A stretch of DNA of 64,000 nt from an uncultured Collinsella sp. (GTDB lineage: Bacteria; Actinomycetota; Coriobacteriia; Coriobacteriales; Coriobacteriaceae). Both the position numbers and the translations under genes were made by a program. Positions 56,241-63,462 of the stretch are shown piece after piece. The notes below the pieces were generated by a model. The model was not told the DNA's origin, did not search any database, and saw only the letters and a list, made by a program, of their open reading frames with translations. Every line of letters begins with the position of its first letter. Positions within the stretch are counted from its first letter, which is position 1. The stretch lies in the NCBI GenBank assembly GCA_958427355.1, contig CAUACA010000008.1, positions 1-64,000 on the forward strand, written 5' to 3'.

Positions 56241-56867
56241 ATGAAGAAACTGTATCTACTCCGCCACGGTCAGACGGAGTTCAACGTCAAAAAGCTGGTC
56301 CAGGGCCGCTGCGATTCACCGCTGACCGACCTGGGTCGCCAGCAAGCCGGGATGGCAGCCGCGTGGCTCAAAGCCCACAACGTCGTTCCCGACAAAGTGG
56401 TCTCCTCCCCTTTGGGCCGAGCCATGGCCACGGCAAGCCTCGTCGCAACCGAGCTCCTCGGCGCAGACGCTGACGTTGAGCCCTGCGAAGGCATTATCGA
56501 GCGCTGCTACGGCACCTTCGAAGAGGGCCCGCACGACGCGCTACCCACCGACGTCTGGGATCCAGGCGAGGACTTAATCCCATTCGGAGGAGAAGGAAGC
56601 CAGGCGCTGCAAGAGCGCATGGTAGACACCCTCACCAATCTCATAGGCTCCGAGGGTATCGAAACCCTCCTAGCGGTAAGCCACGGCAGTGCCAGCCGCC
56701 AATTCATCAAGGCTACAGCCCCAGAGGGCTTCGAGCTCCCAGCAAAACTCCCCAACTGCGCCATCATGATTTTCGATTTCGATGAGCAAAAGCCACAAGC
56801 AGAAGACGAACCTCATCAATGCAAGTTCACTCTCCAGCAAATAGTGGACCCCCAACAAAGTCATTAG
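56241..56867 (+). CDS. Histidine phosphatase family protein
   Basis: A 208-aa phosphoglycerate mutase-like phosphatase. The phosphohistidine motif is LYLLRHGQTEFN (H9), with LGRAMATA, an acidic residue in IERCYGTFEEG and the second histidine in AVSHGSASRQF. Such proteins act on small phosphate esters; the substrate is unknown. The start follows GGGGAGAGC. The last part uses more A-ending codons than upstream genes, like the aminotransferase gene at 25421 that also precedes a nested palindrome. Confidence 0.88.
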   Translation: MKKLYLLRHGQTEFNVKKLVQGRCDSPLTDLGRQQAGMAAAWLKAHNVVPDKVVSSPLGRAMATASLVATELLGADADVEPCEGIIERCYGTFEEGPHDALPTDVWDPGEDLIPFGGEGSQALQERMVDTLTNLIGSEGIETLLAVSHGSASRQFIKATAPEGFELPAKLPNCAIMIFDFDEQKPQAEDEPHQCKFTLQQIVDPQQSH

Positions 56868-56912
56868 CCTGAGCGAGCAGAGTTAAGCAGACATCAACGT
56901 GTCGTCTCCCGA

Positions 56913-57050
56913 GCTTGGCAGAGGGGGCGGCGAAATATATTAAGTTTGTCGCGAGTTCCGCACGCAAAGGAAAGCACTTAATGTGCTTTCCGTCTTGCGC
57001 AGGACTGTAGAGCAGCAAACTTAATATATTTCGCCGCCCCTCTGCCAAGC
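56913..57050. repeat. Nested palindrome C upstream of rplC
   Basis: Outer arms 56913-56948 and 57016-57050 are complementary over 35 bp with a single bulged G. The inner hairpin is GGAAAGCAC/GTGCTTTCC around TTAAT. Core segments CGCGAGTTCCGCACG and AGGACTGTAGAGCAG are identical to palindrome B (39636). The inner stem differs from A and B by paired changes. Confidence 0.85.
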
Positions 57051-57110
57051 CCAGGCGACTCCACGCACTTTACCTGCGTAAACAATGTGAGTGAAATATG
57101 AATCTCGATG

Positions 57111-57134
57111 GATACGCCCGCAGCCGTGTATACT
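57111..57134 (+). promoter_or_regulatory. GATACGCCCG/CCGTGTAT element and candidate -10, rplC copy
   Basis: GATACGCCCG then CCGTGTATACT, the end of which (TATACT, 57129-57134) is a good -10 box; a clear -35 is lacking. It would start a transcript with a leader of about 180 bases before rplC. That leader (57135-57317) was not recognised as a known riboregulator; an L4-type S10 leader is not expected because rpsJ is elsewhere. Confidence 0.55.
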
Positions 57135-57317
57135 AAACAGCTGTGTGTAACCAGGGGAGTATTCTGGCTGGACAAAATGCCTGCTTAATAGGGTTGTCAG
57201 GTAGTCCGGGCGAAATACAAGGCTGGGGAGCACGTCGTGTAAGTAGTGGTCCTCTAGGGGCGTACGCTCGGTGGTGTACGCATTGTCCCAAGACCACGCG
57301 AGAGTTGGGATCATATC

Positions 57318-57938
57318 TTGATCAGCATGATTCTCGGCCGCAAGATTGGCATGACCCAGGTTTGGGACGAGGACGACAACGTCGTTCCCGTCACGGTCAT
57401 CCAGGCTGGCCCCTGCGCTGTCTCGCAGGTTAAAACTCAGGCAACCGACGGCTATGACGCCGTCCAGATCGGTTTCGGCGACATCAAGGCCAAGAACGTG
57501 AACAAGCCCATGGCTGGTCACTTCGCCAAGGCTGGCGTCGAGCCTGTCCGCTTCCTTCGTGAGGTCCGCGTCGAGAACGGCGAGGAGCACAAGGTCGGCG
57601 AGGTCGTCACCGTCGCTGATTTCGCTGATGTCGAGAAGGTCGACGTCATCGGTACCTCCAAGGGTAAGGGCTTCCAGGGTCGCATCAAGCGCTGGGGTCA
57701 GCGCCGCGGTCCTATGACGCATGGTTCTCACTTCCAGCGTCACCCCGGTTCTATCGGTCAGTGCGCCTATCCTGCGCGCGTCCTCAAGGGCGTCAAGATG
57801 GCCGGTCACATGGGTAACGAGCGCGTTACCGTCAAGAACCTTTCCGTTGTCCGCATCGATGCCGAGCAGAACCTCATCTTGGTCAAGGGCGCTGTCCCGG
57901 GTGCCAAGAATGGTCTCGTCGCCATCCGTATGGCCTAA
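57318..57938 (+). CDS. rplC: 50S ribosomal protein L3
   Basis: A 206-aa protein near the peptidyl-transferase centre. A TTG start is read as MISMILGRKIGMTQVWDED; the ATG at 57327 is the alternative, and neither has a strong ribosome binding site. The conserved loop GFQGRIKRWGQRRGPMTHGSHFQRHPGSIG is intact. First gene of this operon, with rpsJ missing upstream. Confidence 0.96.
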   Translation: MISMILGRKIGMTQVWDEDDNVVPVTVIQAGPCAVSQVKTQATDGYDAVQIGFGDIKAKNVNKPMAGHFAKAGVEPVRFLREVRVENGEEHKVGEVVTVADFADVEKVDVIGTSKGKGFQGRIKRWGQRRGPMTHGSHFQRHPGSIGQCAYPARVLKGVKMAGHMGNERVTVKNLSVVRIDAEQNLILVKGAVPGAKNGLVAIRMA

Positions 57939-57984
57939 GGGCCCAGCCCATTTAGCCCAGCGTCATACCAAGGAGAACACTTAA

Positions 57985-58611
57985 ATGGCAAAGTTTGAAG
58001 TAAAGAACAGCGAGGGCAAGAAGGTCGCCGAGGCCGAGCTCGCCGCTGAGGTGTACGGCATCGAGCCGAACATCCACGTTATGCACCACATCGTCAAGTG
58101 CCAGATGGCCTCTTGGCGTCAGGGCACCCAGTCTGCTAAGGGTCGCTCTGAGGTTTCCGGTGGCGGCAAGAAGCCTTGGCGTCAGAAGGGCACCGGCCGT
58201 GCCCGCCAGGGTTCCATCCGTGCTGCCCAGTGGCGTCACGGTGGCGTCGTCTTCGCCCCCAAGCCCCGTTCCTACGCTAAGCGTATGAACAACAAGGAGG
58301 TCAAGCTGGCTATGCGCTCCGCGCTGTCCGCCAAGCTGGCCGATGGCGAGCTCGTGCTCGTCGACGACTACGGCTTCGAGAAGCCTTCCACCAAGGCTGC
58401 CGTCGCCATGCTCAAGGCTCTCGGCCTTGAGGGCAAGCGTCTGACCATCATCGTTCGCGATGAGGACGTCAACGCCTACCTGTCGTTCCGCAACATTCCC
58501 AAGACGTTCATCATCACCGCTGACGAGGCCAACACCTACGATCTCGTCAACAACAACGCTGTGCTGATGCCCGCCGACATCGCCGCTCACTTCGGGGAGG
58601 TGCTTGCATAA
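57985..58611 (+). CDS. rplD: 50S ribosomal protein L4
   Basis: A 208-aa exit-tunnel protein; in E. coli it also represses the S10 operon. It contains GGGKKPWRQKGTGRARQGSIRAAQWRHGGVVFAPKPRSY, the tunnel loop signature. The start follows AAGGAG. The stop codon overlaps the GTGCTTGCATAAATG junction, with rplW starting immediately. Confidence 0.97.
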   Translation: MAKFEVKNSEGKKVAEAELAAEVYGIEPNIHVMHHIVKCQMASWRQGTQSAKGRSEVSGGGKKPWRQKGTGRARQGSIRAAQWRHGGVVFAPKPRSYAKRMNNKEVKLAMRSALSAKLADGELVLVDDYGFEKPSTKAAVAMLKALGLEGKRLTIIVRDEDVNAYLSFRNIPKTFIITADEANTYDLVNNNAVLMPADIAAHFGEVLA

Positions 58612-58899
58612 ATGACCGCCCACGAGATCATCATCCGTCCGATCGTGTCCGAGCGTTCCTTCTCCGGCATGGAGCTGAACAAGTACACGTTCGAGGTCGC
58701 CAAGGATGCTAACAAGTATCAGATCAAGGACGCTGTCGAGGAGATCTTCGGCGTCAAGGTCGTTCGCGTGAACACCCTGACGGTCAAGCCCAAGACCAAG
58801 CGCGTGCGCTATGTCGCCGGCAAGACCCGTTCTTGGAAGAAGGCCATCGTCACGCTGGCCGAGGGCGACACCATCGAGGTCTTTGGCAACCAGGCCTAA
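58612..58899 (+). CDS. rplW: 50S ribosomal protein L23
   Basis: A 95-aa protein at the tunnel exit, docking site for trigger factor and SRP. It contains IIIRPIVSERSFSGMELNKYTFEVAKDANKYQIKDAVEEIFGVKV. It begins directly after the rplD stop, with GGGGAGGTG inside rplD as ribosome binding site. Normal length. Confidence 0.97.
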   Translation: MTAHEIIIRPIVSERSFSGMELNKYTFEVAKDANKYQIKDAVEEIFGVKVVRVNTLTVKPKTKRVRYVAGKTRSWKKAIVTLAEGDTIEVFGNQA

Positions 58900-58918
58900 G
58901 ACTCGCTGCTGTTGAGTG

Positions 58919-58957
58919 AGCTCATGCCTCCCAAATAGGGGAGGCGGGAGCTCAAGG
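58919..58957 (+). terminator. Hairpin between rplW and rplB
   Basis: GAGCTCATGCCTCCC pairs with GGGAGGCGGGAGCTC with one bulge/mismatch around AAATAG, then AAGGTTTTGG. A partial terminator inside an otherwise continuous operon is unusual. It is followed at once by the promoter-like element at 58976. Confidence 0.6.
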
Positions 58958-58975
58958 TTTTGGGCGTATAAAATG

Positions 58976-58999
58976 GACACGCCCGGAACCGTGTATACG
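58976..58999 (+). promoter_or_regulatory. GACACGCCCG/CCGTGTAT element and candidate -10, rplB copy
   Basis: GACACGCCCG then CCGTGTATACG; TATACG (58994-58999) could be a -10. This is the same arrangement as before rplC. It suggests a second transcription start for rplB onward, 80 bp before the gene. Confidence 0.5.
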
Positions 59000-59078
59000 T
59001 CCGGTGTCATCGCACCCGAGGCAGAACCTCGAATCCCTGTCTGCGATGGCTAACGGATTCCTATTGAAAGGGATTGTA

Positions 59079-59909
59079 ATGGCTGTAAAGCACCTTAAGC
59101 CGACCTCCGCTGGTAGGCGTTGGCAGACGATCTCCGACTTCTCCGAGATCACCTGCACCAAGCCCGAGAAGTCTCTTCTCGAGCCCCTGCCCAAGAAGGC
59201 CGGTCGTAACAACAACGGCCGCATCACTACCCGCCACCAGGGCGGCGGCGTGAAGCGTCGTTACCGCGTGATCGACTTCAAGCGCAACAAGGACGGCGTG
59301 CCCGCCAAGGTTGCCACGATCGAGTACGATCCGAACCGTTCCGCTCGCATCGCTCTGCTGCACTACGCTGACGGTGAGAAGCGCTACATCCTGGCCCCCA
59401 AGGGCCTCGAGGTCGGTCAGACCATCATGTCCGGTTCTGACGCCGACATCAAGCCGGGCAACGCTCTGCCCCTCGCCGACATCCCCGTCGGTACGCTCAT
59501 CCACGCCGTCGAGTTCCAGCCGGGCAAGGGCGCTGCTATCGCCCGTTCCGCCGGTAACTCCTGCCAGCTGATGGGTAAGGAGGGCAAGTACGCTATTGTC
59601 CGTATGCCTTCCTCCGAGATGCGCCGCATCCTCGTTACCTGCCGCGCCACCGTCGGTGAGGTCGGCAACGCCGATCACTCCAACATCGTCATCGGCAAGG
59701 CCGGCCGTAAGCGTCACATGAACGTGCGCCCGACCGTCCGCGGTACCGTCATGAACCCTGTCGACCACCCGCACGGCGGTGGCGAGGGCAAGAACCACAC
59801 CTCTGGTCGTCCCTCTGTTACCCCCTGGGGTAAGCCGACGAAGGGCCTTCGTACGCGCAAGAAGAAGAAGGTCTCGAACCAGCACATCATTCGTCGCCGT
59901 AAGAAGTAA
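59079..59909 (+). CDS. rplB: 50S ribosomal protein L2
   Basis: A 276-aa protein essential for subunit association and peptide-bond formation. It begins MAVKHLKPTSAGRRWQTISDFSEIT, and the C-terminal signature VRGTVMNPVDHPHGGGEGKNH contains the conserved histidine. The start at 59079 follows GAAAGGGA; an upstream ATG at 59004 adds non-homologous residues. Confidence 0.98.
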   Translation: MAVKHLKPTSAGRRWQTISDFSEITCTKPEKSLLEPLPKKAGRNNNGRITTRHQGGGVKRRYRVIDFKRNKDGVPAKVATIEYDPNRSARIALLHYADGEKRYILAPKGLEVGQTIMSGSDADIKPGNALPLADIPVGTLIHAVEFQPGKGAAIARSAGNSCQLMGKEGKYAIVRMPSSEMRRILVTCRATVGEVGNADHSNIVIGKAGRKRHMNVRPTVRGTVMNPVDHPHGGGEGKNHTSGRPSVTPWGKPTKGLRTRKKKKVSNQHIIRRRKK

Positions 59910-59941
59910 TTTCGGATACCGAGTTTTAGGAGAAAGCACTT

Positions 59942-60202
59942 ATGAGCAGAAGTCTCAAAAAGGGCCCGTTCGTGGAGACTCGCCTTCTCTCGCGTATCAC
60001 CGCGATGAACGAGGCTGGCAAGAAGGACGTCGTGAAGACCTGGTCCCGCGCGTCCACCATCTTCCCCGAGATGGTTGGTCACACCATCGCCGTCCACGAC
60101 GGCCGCAAGCATGTGCCCGTGTATGTTACCGAGTCCATGGTTGGTCACAAGCTCGGCGAGTTCGCGCCGACTCGTACGTTCCGTGGCCACAAGGCCAAAT
60201 AG
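59942..60202 (+). CDS. rpsS: 30S ribosomal protein S19
   Basis: An 86-aa head protein of the small subunit that contacts S13. It starts MSRSLKKGPFVETRLLSRI and contains VYVTESMVGHKLGEFAPTRTFRGH. The start follows TTAGGAGAAAG. Full length. Confidence 0.98.
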   Translation: MSRSLKKGPFVETRLLSRITAMNEAGKKDVVKTWSRASTIFPEMVGHTIAVHDGRKHVPVYVTESMVGHKLGEFAPTRTFRGHKAK

Positions 60203-60216
60203 GGGGTTAACCGTAA

Positions 60217-60588
60217 ATGGCAACTAAGTCTATTGAAACTGAGGCCACCGAGGTTCGCGCCGTCGCTAAGTACGTGCGTGTTTCCCCCAGCAAGGCCCGC
60301 CTGGTGGTCGATCTGATCCGCCGCAAGCCTGTCGCTCAGGCCTTCGACATCCTCCACTTCTGCGACCGCGCCGTCGCCGTGGATGTCGAGAAGGTTCTCC
60401 GTTCAGCCGTTGCGAACGCCGAGAACAACAACGGTCTGCGTGCCGACAACCTGGTTGTCGCCGCTGCCTATGTTGACGAGGGTCCGACGCTTAAGCGCAT
60501 CCGTCCCCGCGCCAAGGGTTCCGCTTCTCGCATTCTGAAGCGTACTTCCCACATCACCGTCGTCGTTGCTCCTCGAAAGGAGGCGTAA
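60217..60588 (+). CDS. rplV: 50S ribosomal protein L22
   Basis: A 123-aa protein lining the exit tunnel. It contains VRAVAKYVRVSPSKARLVVDLIRRK and the C-terminal hairpin signature LKRIRPRAKGSASRILKRTSHITVVV, the macrolide-relevant loop without obvious change. The ribosome binding site is AGGGGGTTAA. Confidence 0.97.
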   Translation: MATKSIETEATEVRAVAKYVRVSPSKARLVVDLIRRKPVAQAFDILHFCDRAVAVDVEKVLRSAVANAENNNGLRADNLVVAAAYVDEGPTLKRIRPRAKGSASRILKRTSHITVVVAPRKEA

Positions 60589-60594
60589 AGCTGT

Positions 60595-61305
60595 ATGGGT
60601 CAGAAAGTCTACCCCACCGGCTTCCGTCTTGGCATCACCGAGAACTGGCGCTCCCGCTGGTTCGCAGAGAAGGATTACGCTAAGACCCTCGGTAACGATC
60701 TCGAGATCCGCAAGTACCTCGAGAAGCGTCTTTCCCGCGCAGCTGTCTCCCGCGTCGAGATCGAGCGCGCTGGCGACAAGGTGAAGGTCATCATCCTCAC
60801 CGCTCGCCCCGGCGTTGTCATCGGTAAGAAGGGTGCCGAGATCGATACCCTCCGCACCGAGCTCGAGAAGGTCGCTGGCGTCTCCAAGGGCCAGCTCTCT
60901 GTCGACGTTGTCGAGATCAAGCGCCCCGAGCTCGACGCCAACCTCGTTGCTCAGTCTATCGCCGAGCAGCTCGAGGGCCGCGTTGCCTTCCGTCGCGCTA
61001 TGCGTAAGGCTGTCCAGTCCGCCCGCAAGGCCGGCGCTAAGGGCATCCGTATCCAGTGCTCCGGTCGTCTCGGCGGTGCCGAGATGGGCCGTCGTGAGTG
61101 GTACCGTGAGGGTCGCGTGCCTCTGCACACCCTCCGTGCCAAGATTGACTACGGCACGGCTGTCGCCAGCACCACTATGGGCGCTTGCGGCGTGAAGGTC
61201 TGGATCTACCTGGGCGAGAAGCTCCCGGGCCAGCCTGTTCCCAACCCTGCACTCGAGGGCTCTTCCCGTCCTCGTCGTCGTAACTCCGAGAGGAGGGGTC
61301 AGTAG
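60595..61305 (+). CDS. rpsC: 30S ribosomal protein S3
   Basis: A 236-aa protein at the mRNA entry pore. It has a KH domain with VVIGKKGAEIDTLRTELEK, and the C-terminal domain has GIRIQCSGRLGGAEMGRREWYREGRVPLHTLRA. The start follows AAAGGAGG. Its stop codon overlaps the rplP start by one base. Confidence 0.97.
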   Translation: MGQKVYPTGFRLGITENWRSRWFAEKDYAKTLGNDLEIRKYLEKRLSRAAVSRVEIERAGDKVKVIILTARPGVVIGKKGAEIDTLRTELEKVAGVSKGQLSVDVVEIKRPELDANLVAQSIAEQLEGRVAFRRAMRKAVQSARKAGAKGIRIQCSGRLGGAEMGRREWYREGRVPLHTLRAKIDYGTAVASTTMGACGVKVWIYLGEKLPGQPVPNPALEGSSRPRRRNSERRGQ

Positions 61306-61808
61306 TGCTTGCCCCTAAGCGTATTCTTCACCGCAAGGTGCAGCGTGGCTCCATGAAGGGCCAGGCCAAGGGTAATACCGAGCTGCATTTCGGCGAGTTT
61401 GGTATCCAGGCTCTCGAGGCCCATTGGATCACCAACCGTCAGATCGAGGCCGCTCGTATTGCCATGACCCGCTACATGAAGCGTGGCGGTCGTGTCTACA
61501 TCACGATCTTCCCCGATAAGCCCATCACCAAGAAGCCTGCTGAGACTCGCATGGGTTCTGGTAAGGGTAACCCCGAGGAGTGGGTGGCCGTCGTCAAGCC
61601 CGGCCGCATCATGTTCGAGGTCAAGGGCGTGCCCGAGGAGGTCGCTCGCGAGGCTCTGCGTCTTGCACAGCACAAGCTTCCCATCAAGACCAAGATTGTT
61701 GCTGCCAAGAACGCTGAGCAGCGCATCGAGAAGGAGATGGCTGAGGAGGCCGCTCTCGAGGCCAAGTGGGCTGCTGAGGACGCCGCCGCCGCCAAGGAGG
61801 AAAACTAA
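61305..61808 (+). CDS. rplP: 50S ribosomal protein L16 with C-terminal extension
   Basis: A 167-aa protein that helps position A-site tRNA. A GTG start is read as MLAPKRILHRKVQRGSMKGQAKGN, with GAGAGGAGGGG upstream. The L16 core ends near residue 140; a further 27 or so residues, rich in Ala, Glu and Lys (AEQRIEKEMAEEAALEAKWA), extend it beyond the usual 137-145. One-base overlaps with rpsC and rpmC indicate tight coupling. Confidence 0.96.
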   Translation: MLAPKRILHRKVQRGSMKGQAKGNTELHFGEFGIQALEAHWITNRQIEAARIAMTRYMKRGGRVYITIFPDKPITKKPAETRMGSGKGNPEEWVAVVKPGRIMFEVKGVPEEVAREALRLAQHKLPIKTKIVAAKNAEQRIEKEMAEEAALEAKWAAEDAAAAKEEN

Positions 61809-62023
61809 TGAAGCCCGCAGAGATTCGTGAGCTCTCGGACGCTCAGCTCGTTGAGAAGCTGAAGGAAATGCGCGCCGAGCTCTTTAACCTTCGTTTCCAG
61901 ATGGCCACCAGCCAGCTGGACAACACCGCTCGCGTCAACACCGTGAAGAAGGACATCGCTCGCGTCCTCACGGAGCAGCGCGCCCGCGAGATCGCAGCGG
62001 AGAAGTCCGCTGTCGCCGAGTAG
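61808..62023 (+). CDS. rpmC: 50S ribosomal protein L29
   Basis: A 71-aa two-helix protein near the exit tunnel. It starts MKPAEIRELSDAQLVEKLKEM and contains FNLRFQMATSQLDNTARVNTVKKDIARVLT. The TAATG overlap with rplP and GGAGG in the rplP end direct translation. Confidence 0.97.
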   Translation: MKPAEIRELSDAQLVEKLKEMRAELFNLRFQMATSQLDNTARVNTVKKDIARVLTEQRAREIAAEKSAVAE

Positions 62024-62039
62024 GACCTAAGGAGAGAAC

Positions 62040-62300
62040 ATGACTGATTCGCGTAACTCGCGTAAGGTCCGTACGGGTGTCGTTACCTCCGTCTCCGGTG
62101 CCAAGACCATTGTTGTCACCATCACCGAGCGCAAGCGTCACCCCAAGTACGGCAAGATGATGACCAGCTCCAAGAAGCTGCACGCTCACGACGAGGAGTG
62201 CACGGCTGGCGTGGGCGATACCGTCCGCGTTATGGAGACCCGTCCTATGTCCAAGATGAAGCGTTGGCGCCTCATCGAGGTCGTCGAGCGCGCTAAATAA
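62040..62300 (+). CDS. rpsQ: 30S ribosomal protein S17
   Basis: An 86-aa OB-fold protein. It contains RKVRTGVVTSVSGAKTIVVTITERKRHPKYGKMMTSSKKLHAHDEECTAGVGDTVRVMETRP. The start follows AAGGAGAGAAC. It is followed by a 118-bp spacer that contains TATAAA (62368-62373), perhaps an internal promoter, though no matching -35 box was found. Confidence 0.97.
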   Translation: MTDSRNSRKVRTGVVTSVSGAKTIVVTITERKRHPKYGKMMTSSKKLHAHDEECTAGVGDTVRVMETRPMSKMKRWRLIEVVERAK

Positions 62301-62418
62301 GCAGTCGCTCTTACGACTTGTACGTTTCCGAAGATGTGCGTATGCCTGGCTTGCATACCACGGGCCGTATAAAGGCTGCGCACCTCTCTTCGGTTCTTAG
62401 TTCGGAGGAACATCTACC

Positions 62419-62787
62419 ATGATTCAGATGCAAACCATGCTGAACGTCGCCGACAACTCCGGCGCTCGCAAGATTCGCTGCATCAAGGTGCTTGGCGGTT
62501 CCAAGCGTCGTTATGCAGGCATCGGCGATGTGTTCATCGGTGCTGTCCAGGAGGCTACCCCTGGCGCCAACGTCAAGAAGAAGGACGTTGTCCGTTGCGT
62601 CGTCGTTCGCACCGTTAAGGAGATCCGCCGCAAGGATGGCTCCTACATTCGCTTTGATGAGAACGCCTGCGTTGTCATCAACAACGATGGTTCGCCCGTC
62701 GGCACCCGTATCTTCGGGCCCGTCGCTCGCGAGCTTCGTGACAAGAAGTACATGAAGATCGTCTCGCTCGCTCCCGAGACCCTGTAG
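62419..62787 (+). CDS. rplN: 50S ribosomal protein L14
   Basis: A 122-aa protein at the subunit interface. It starts MIQMQTMLNVADNSGARKIRCIKVLGGSKRRYAGIGDV and ends MKIVSLAPETL. The start follows TTCGGAGGAAC. It corresponds to the first gene of the classical spc operon. Confidence 0.98.
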   Translation: MIQMQTMLNVADNSGARKIRCIKVLGGSKRRYAGIGDVFIGAVQEATPGANVKKKDVVRCVVVRTVKEIRRKDGSYIRFDENACVVINNDGSPVGTRIFGPVARELRDKKYMKIVSLAPETL

Positions 62788-62800
62788 TTAGGGGAGATAT

Positions 62801-63106
62801 ATGTATATCAAGAAGGGCGATAAGGTCCAGGTTCTCTCTGGTAAGGATCGCGGCAAGCAGGGCGTTGTCCTGCGTGCTCTCCCCGCCGAGAACAAGGTCG
62901 TTGTCGAGGGCGTTTCGGTCGTCAAGAAGGCCGTCAAGCCCAACGCTGCCAACCAGCAGGGCGGCATTGTTTCGCAGGAGGCTCCCATCGACGCCTCCAA
63001 CGTCAATCTCGTCTGCCCCGAGTGCGGTAAGGTTACCCGCGTCGGTCACGAGAAGGACGGCAAGAACAAGCTGCGCGTCTGCAAGAAGTGCGGCCACAAG
63101 TTCTAA
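62801..63106 (+). CDS. rplX: 50S ribosomal protein L24
   Basis: A 101-aa assembly-initiator protein. The KOW motif is in KKGDKVQVLSGKDRGKQGVVL. The C-terminal zinc-like pairs CPECGKVTRV and CKKCGHKF are present, as in many Gram-positive L24 proteins. The start follows AGGGGAG. The expected next gene rplE is absent; a terminator and a transposase follow instead. Confidence 0.97.
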   Translation: MYIKKGDKVQVLSGKDRGKQGVVLRALPAENKVVVEGVSVVKKAVKPNAANQQGGIVSQEAPIDASNVNLVCPECGKVTRVGHEKDGKNKLRVCKKCGHKF

Positions 63107-63133
63107 GCTGCCCGCAACATCAAGTTGCTAGCA

Positions 63134-63171
63134 AAGGCCCGGATGCCACGGCACCCGGGCCTTTTTCTATC
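63134..63171 (+). terminator. Intrinsic terminator after rplX
   Basis: AAAGGCCCGGATGC pairs with GCACCCGGGCCTTT with one mismatch and a 4-base loop, followed by TTCT. It ends the operon at rplX. Confidence 0.88.
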
Positions 63172-63284
63172 CCCACTCGATGGCTTCGGTTCTGCCGTCC
63201 CGTCATTCCGGTTGCATCCAGTTTTCGGTGCCGTCTCGAATCGAGTGCCGCCAGGTGACACCCTGTCGCGTTTCGTGGCTTATA

Positions 63285-63390
63285 GGACAAAATGTGTGTC
63301 TACTTTAGGGGCATCGGCGCAGGTCGATGCCCCTTTTTCAGCCGTTTAAATTCCGTGGCCGCTTTTAACCGCTCGGACAGAATGTGTGTC
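63285..63390 (+). repeat. Two GGACA-AATGTGTGTC repeats and a hairpin before the transposase
   Basis: GGACAAAATGTGTGTC (63285-63300) and GGACAGAATGTGTGTC (63375-63390) differ in one base and are 90 bp apart. Between them a 9-bp stem, GGGGCATCG/CGATGCCCC (63308-63333), is followed by TTTTT. Either repeat could be the left terminal repeat of the insertion sequence; the hairpin would block read-through into the transposase. The right end is outside the window. Confidence 0.5.
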
Positions 63391-63462
63391 CGGTTGCCCA
63401 TCGTTACCGCAGGTAGATAACCTTTTCCGGAACCGTTAAATACCCTTTCGGAAGAGGTGCCC

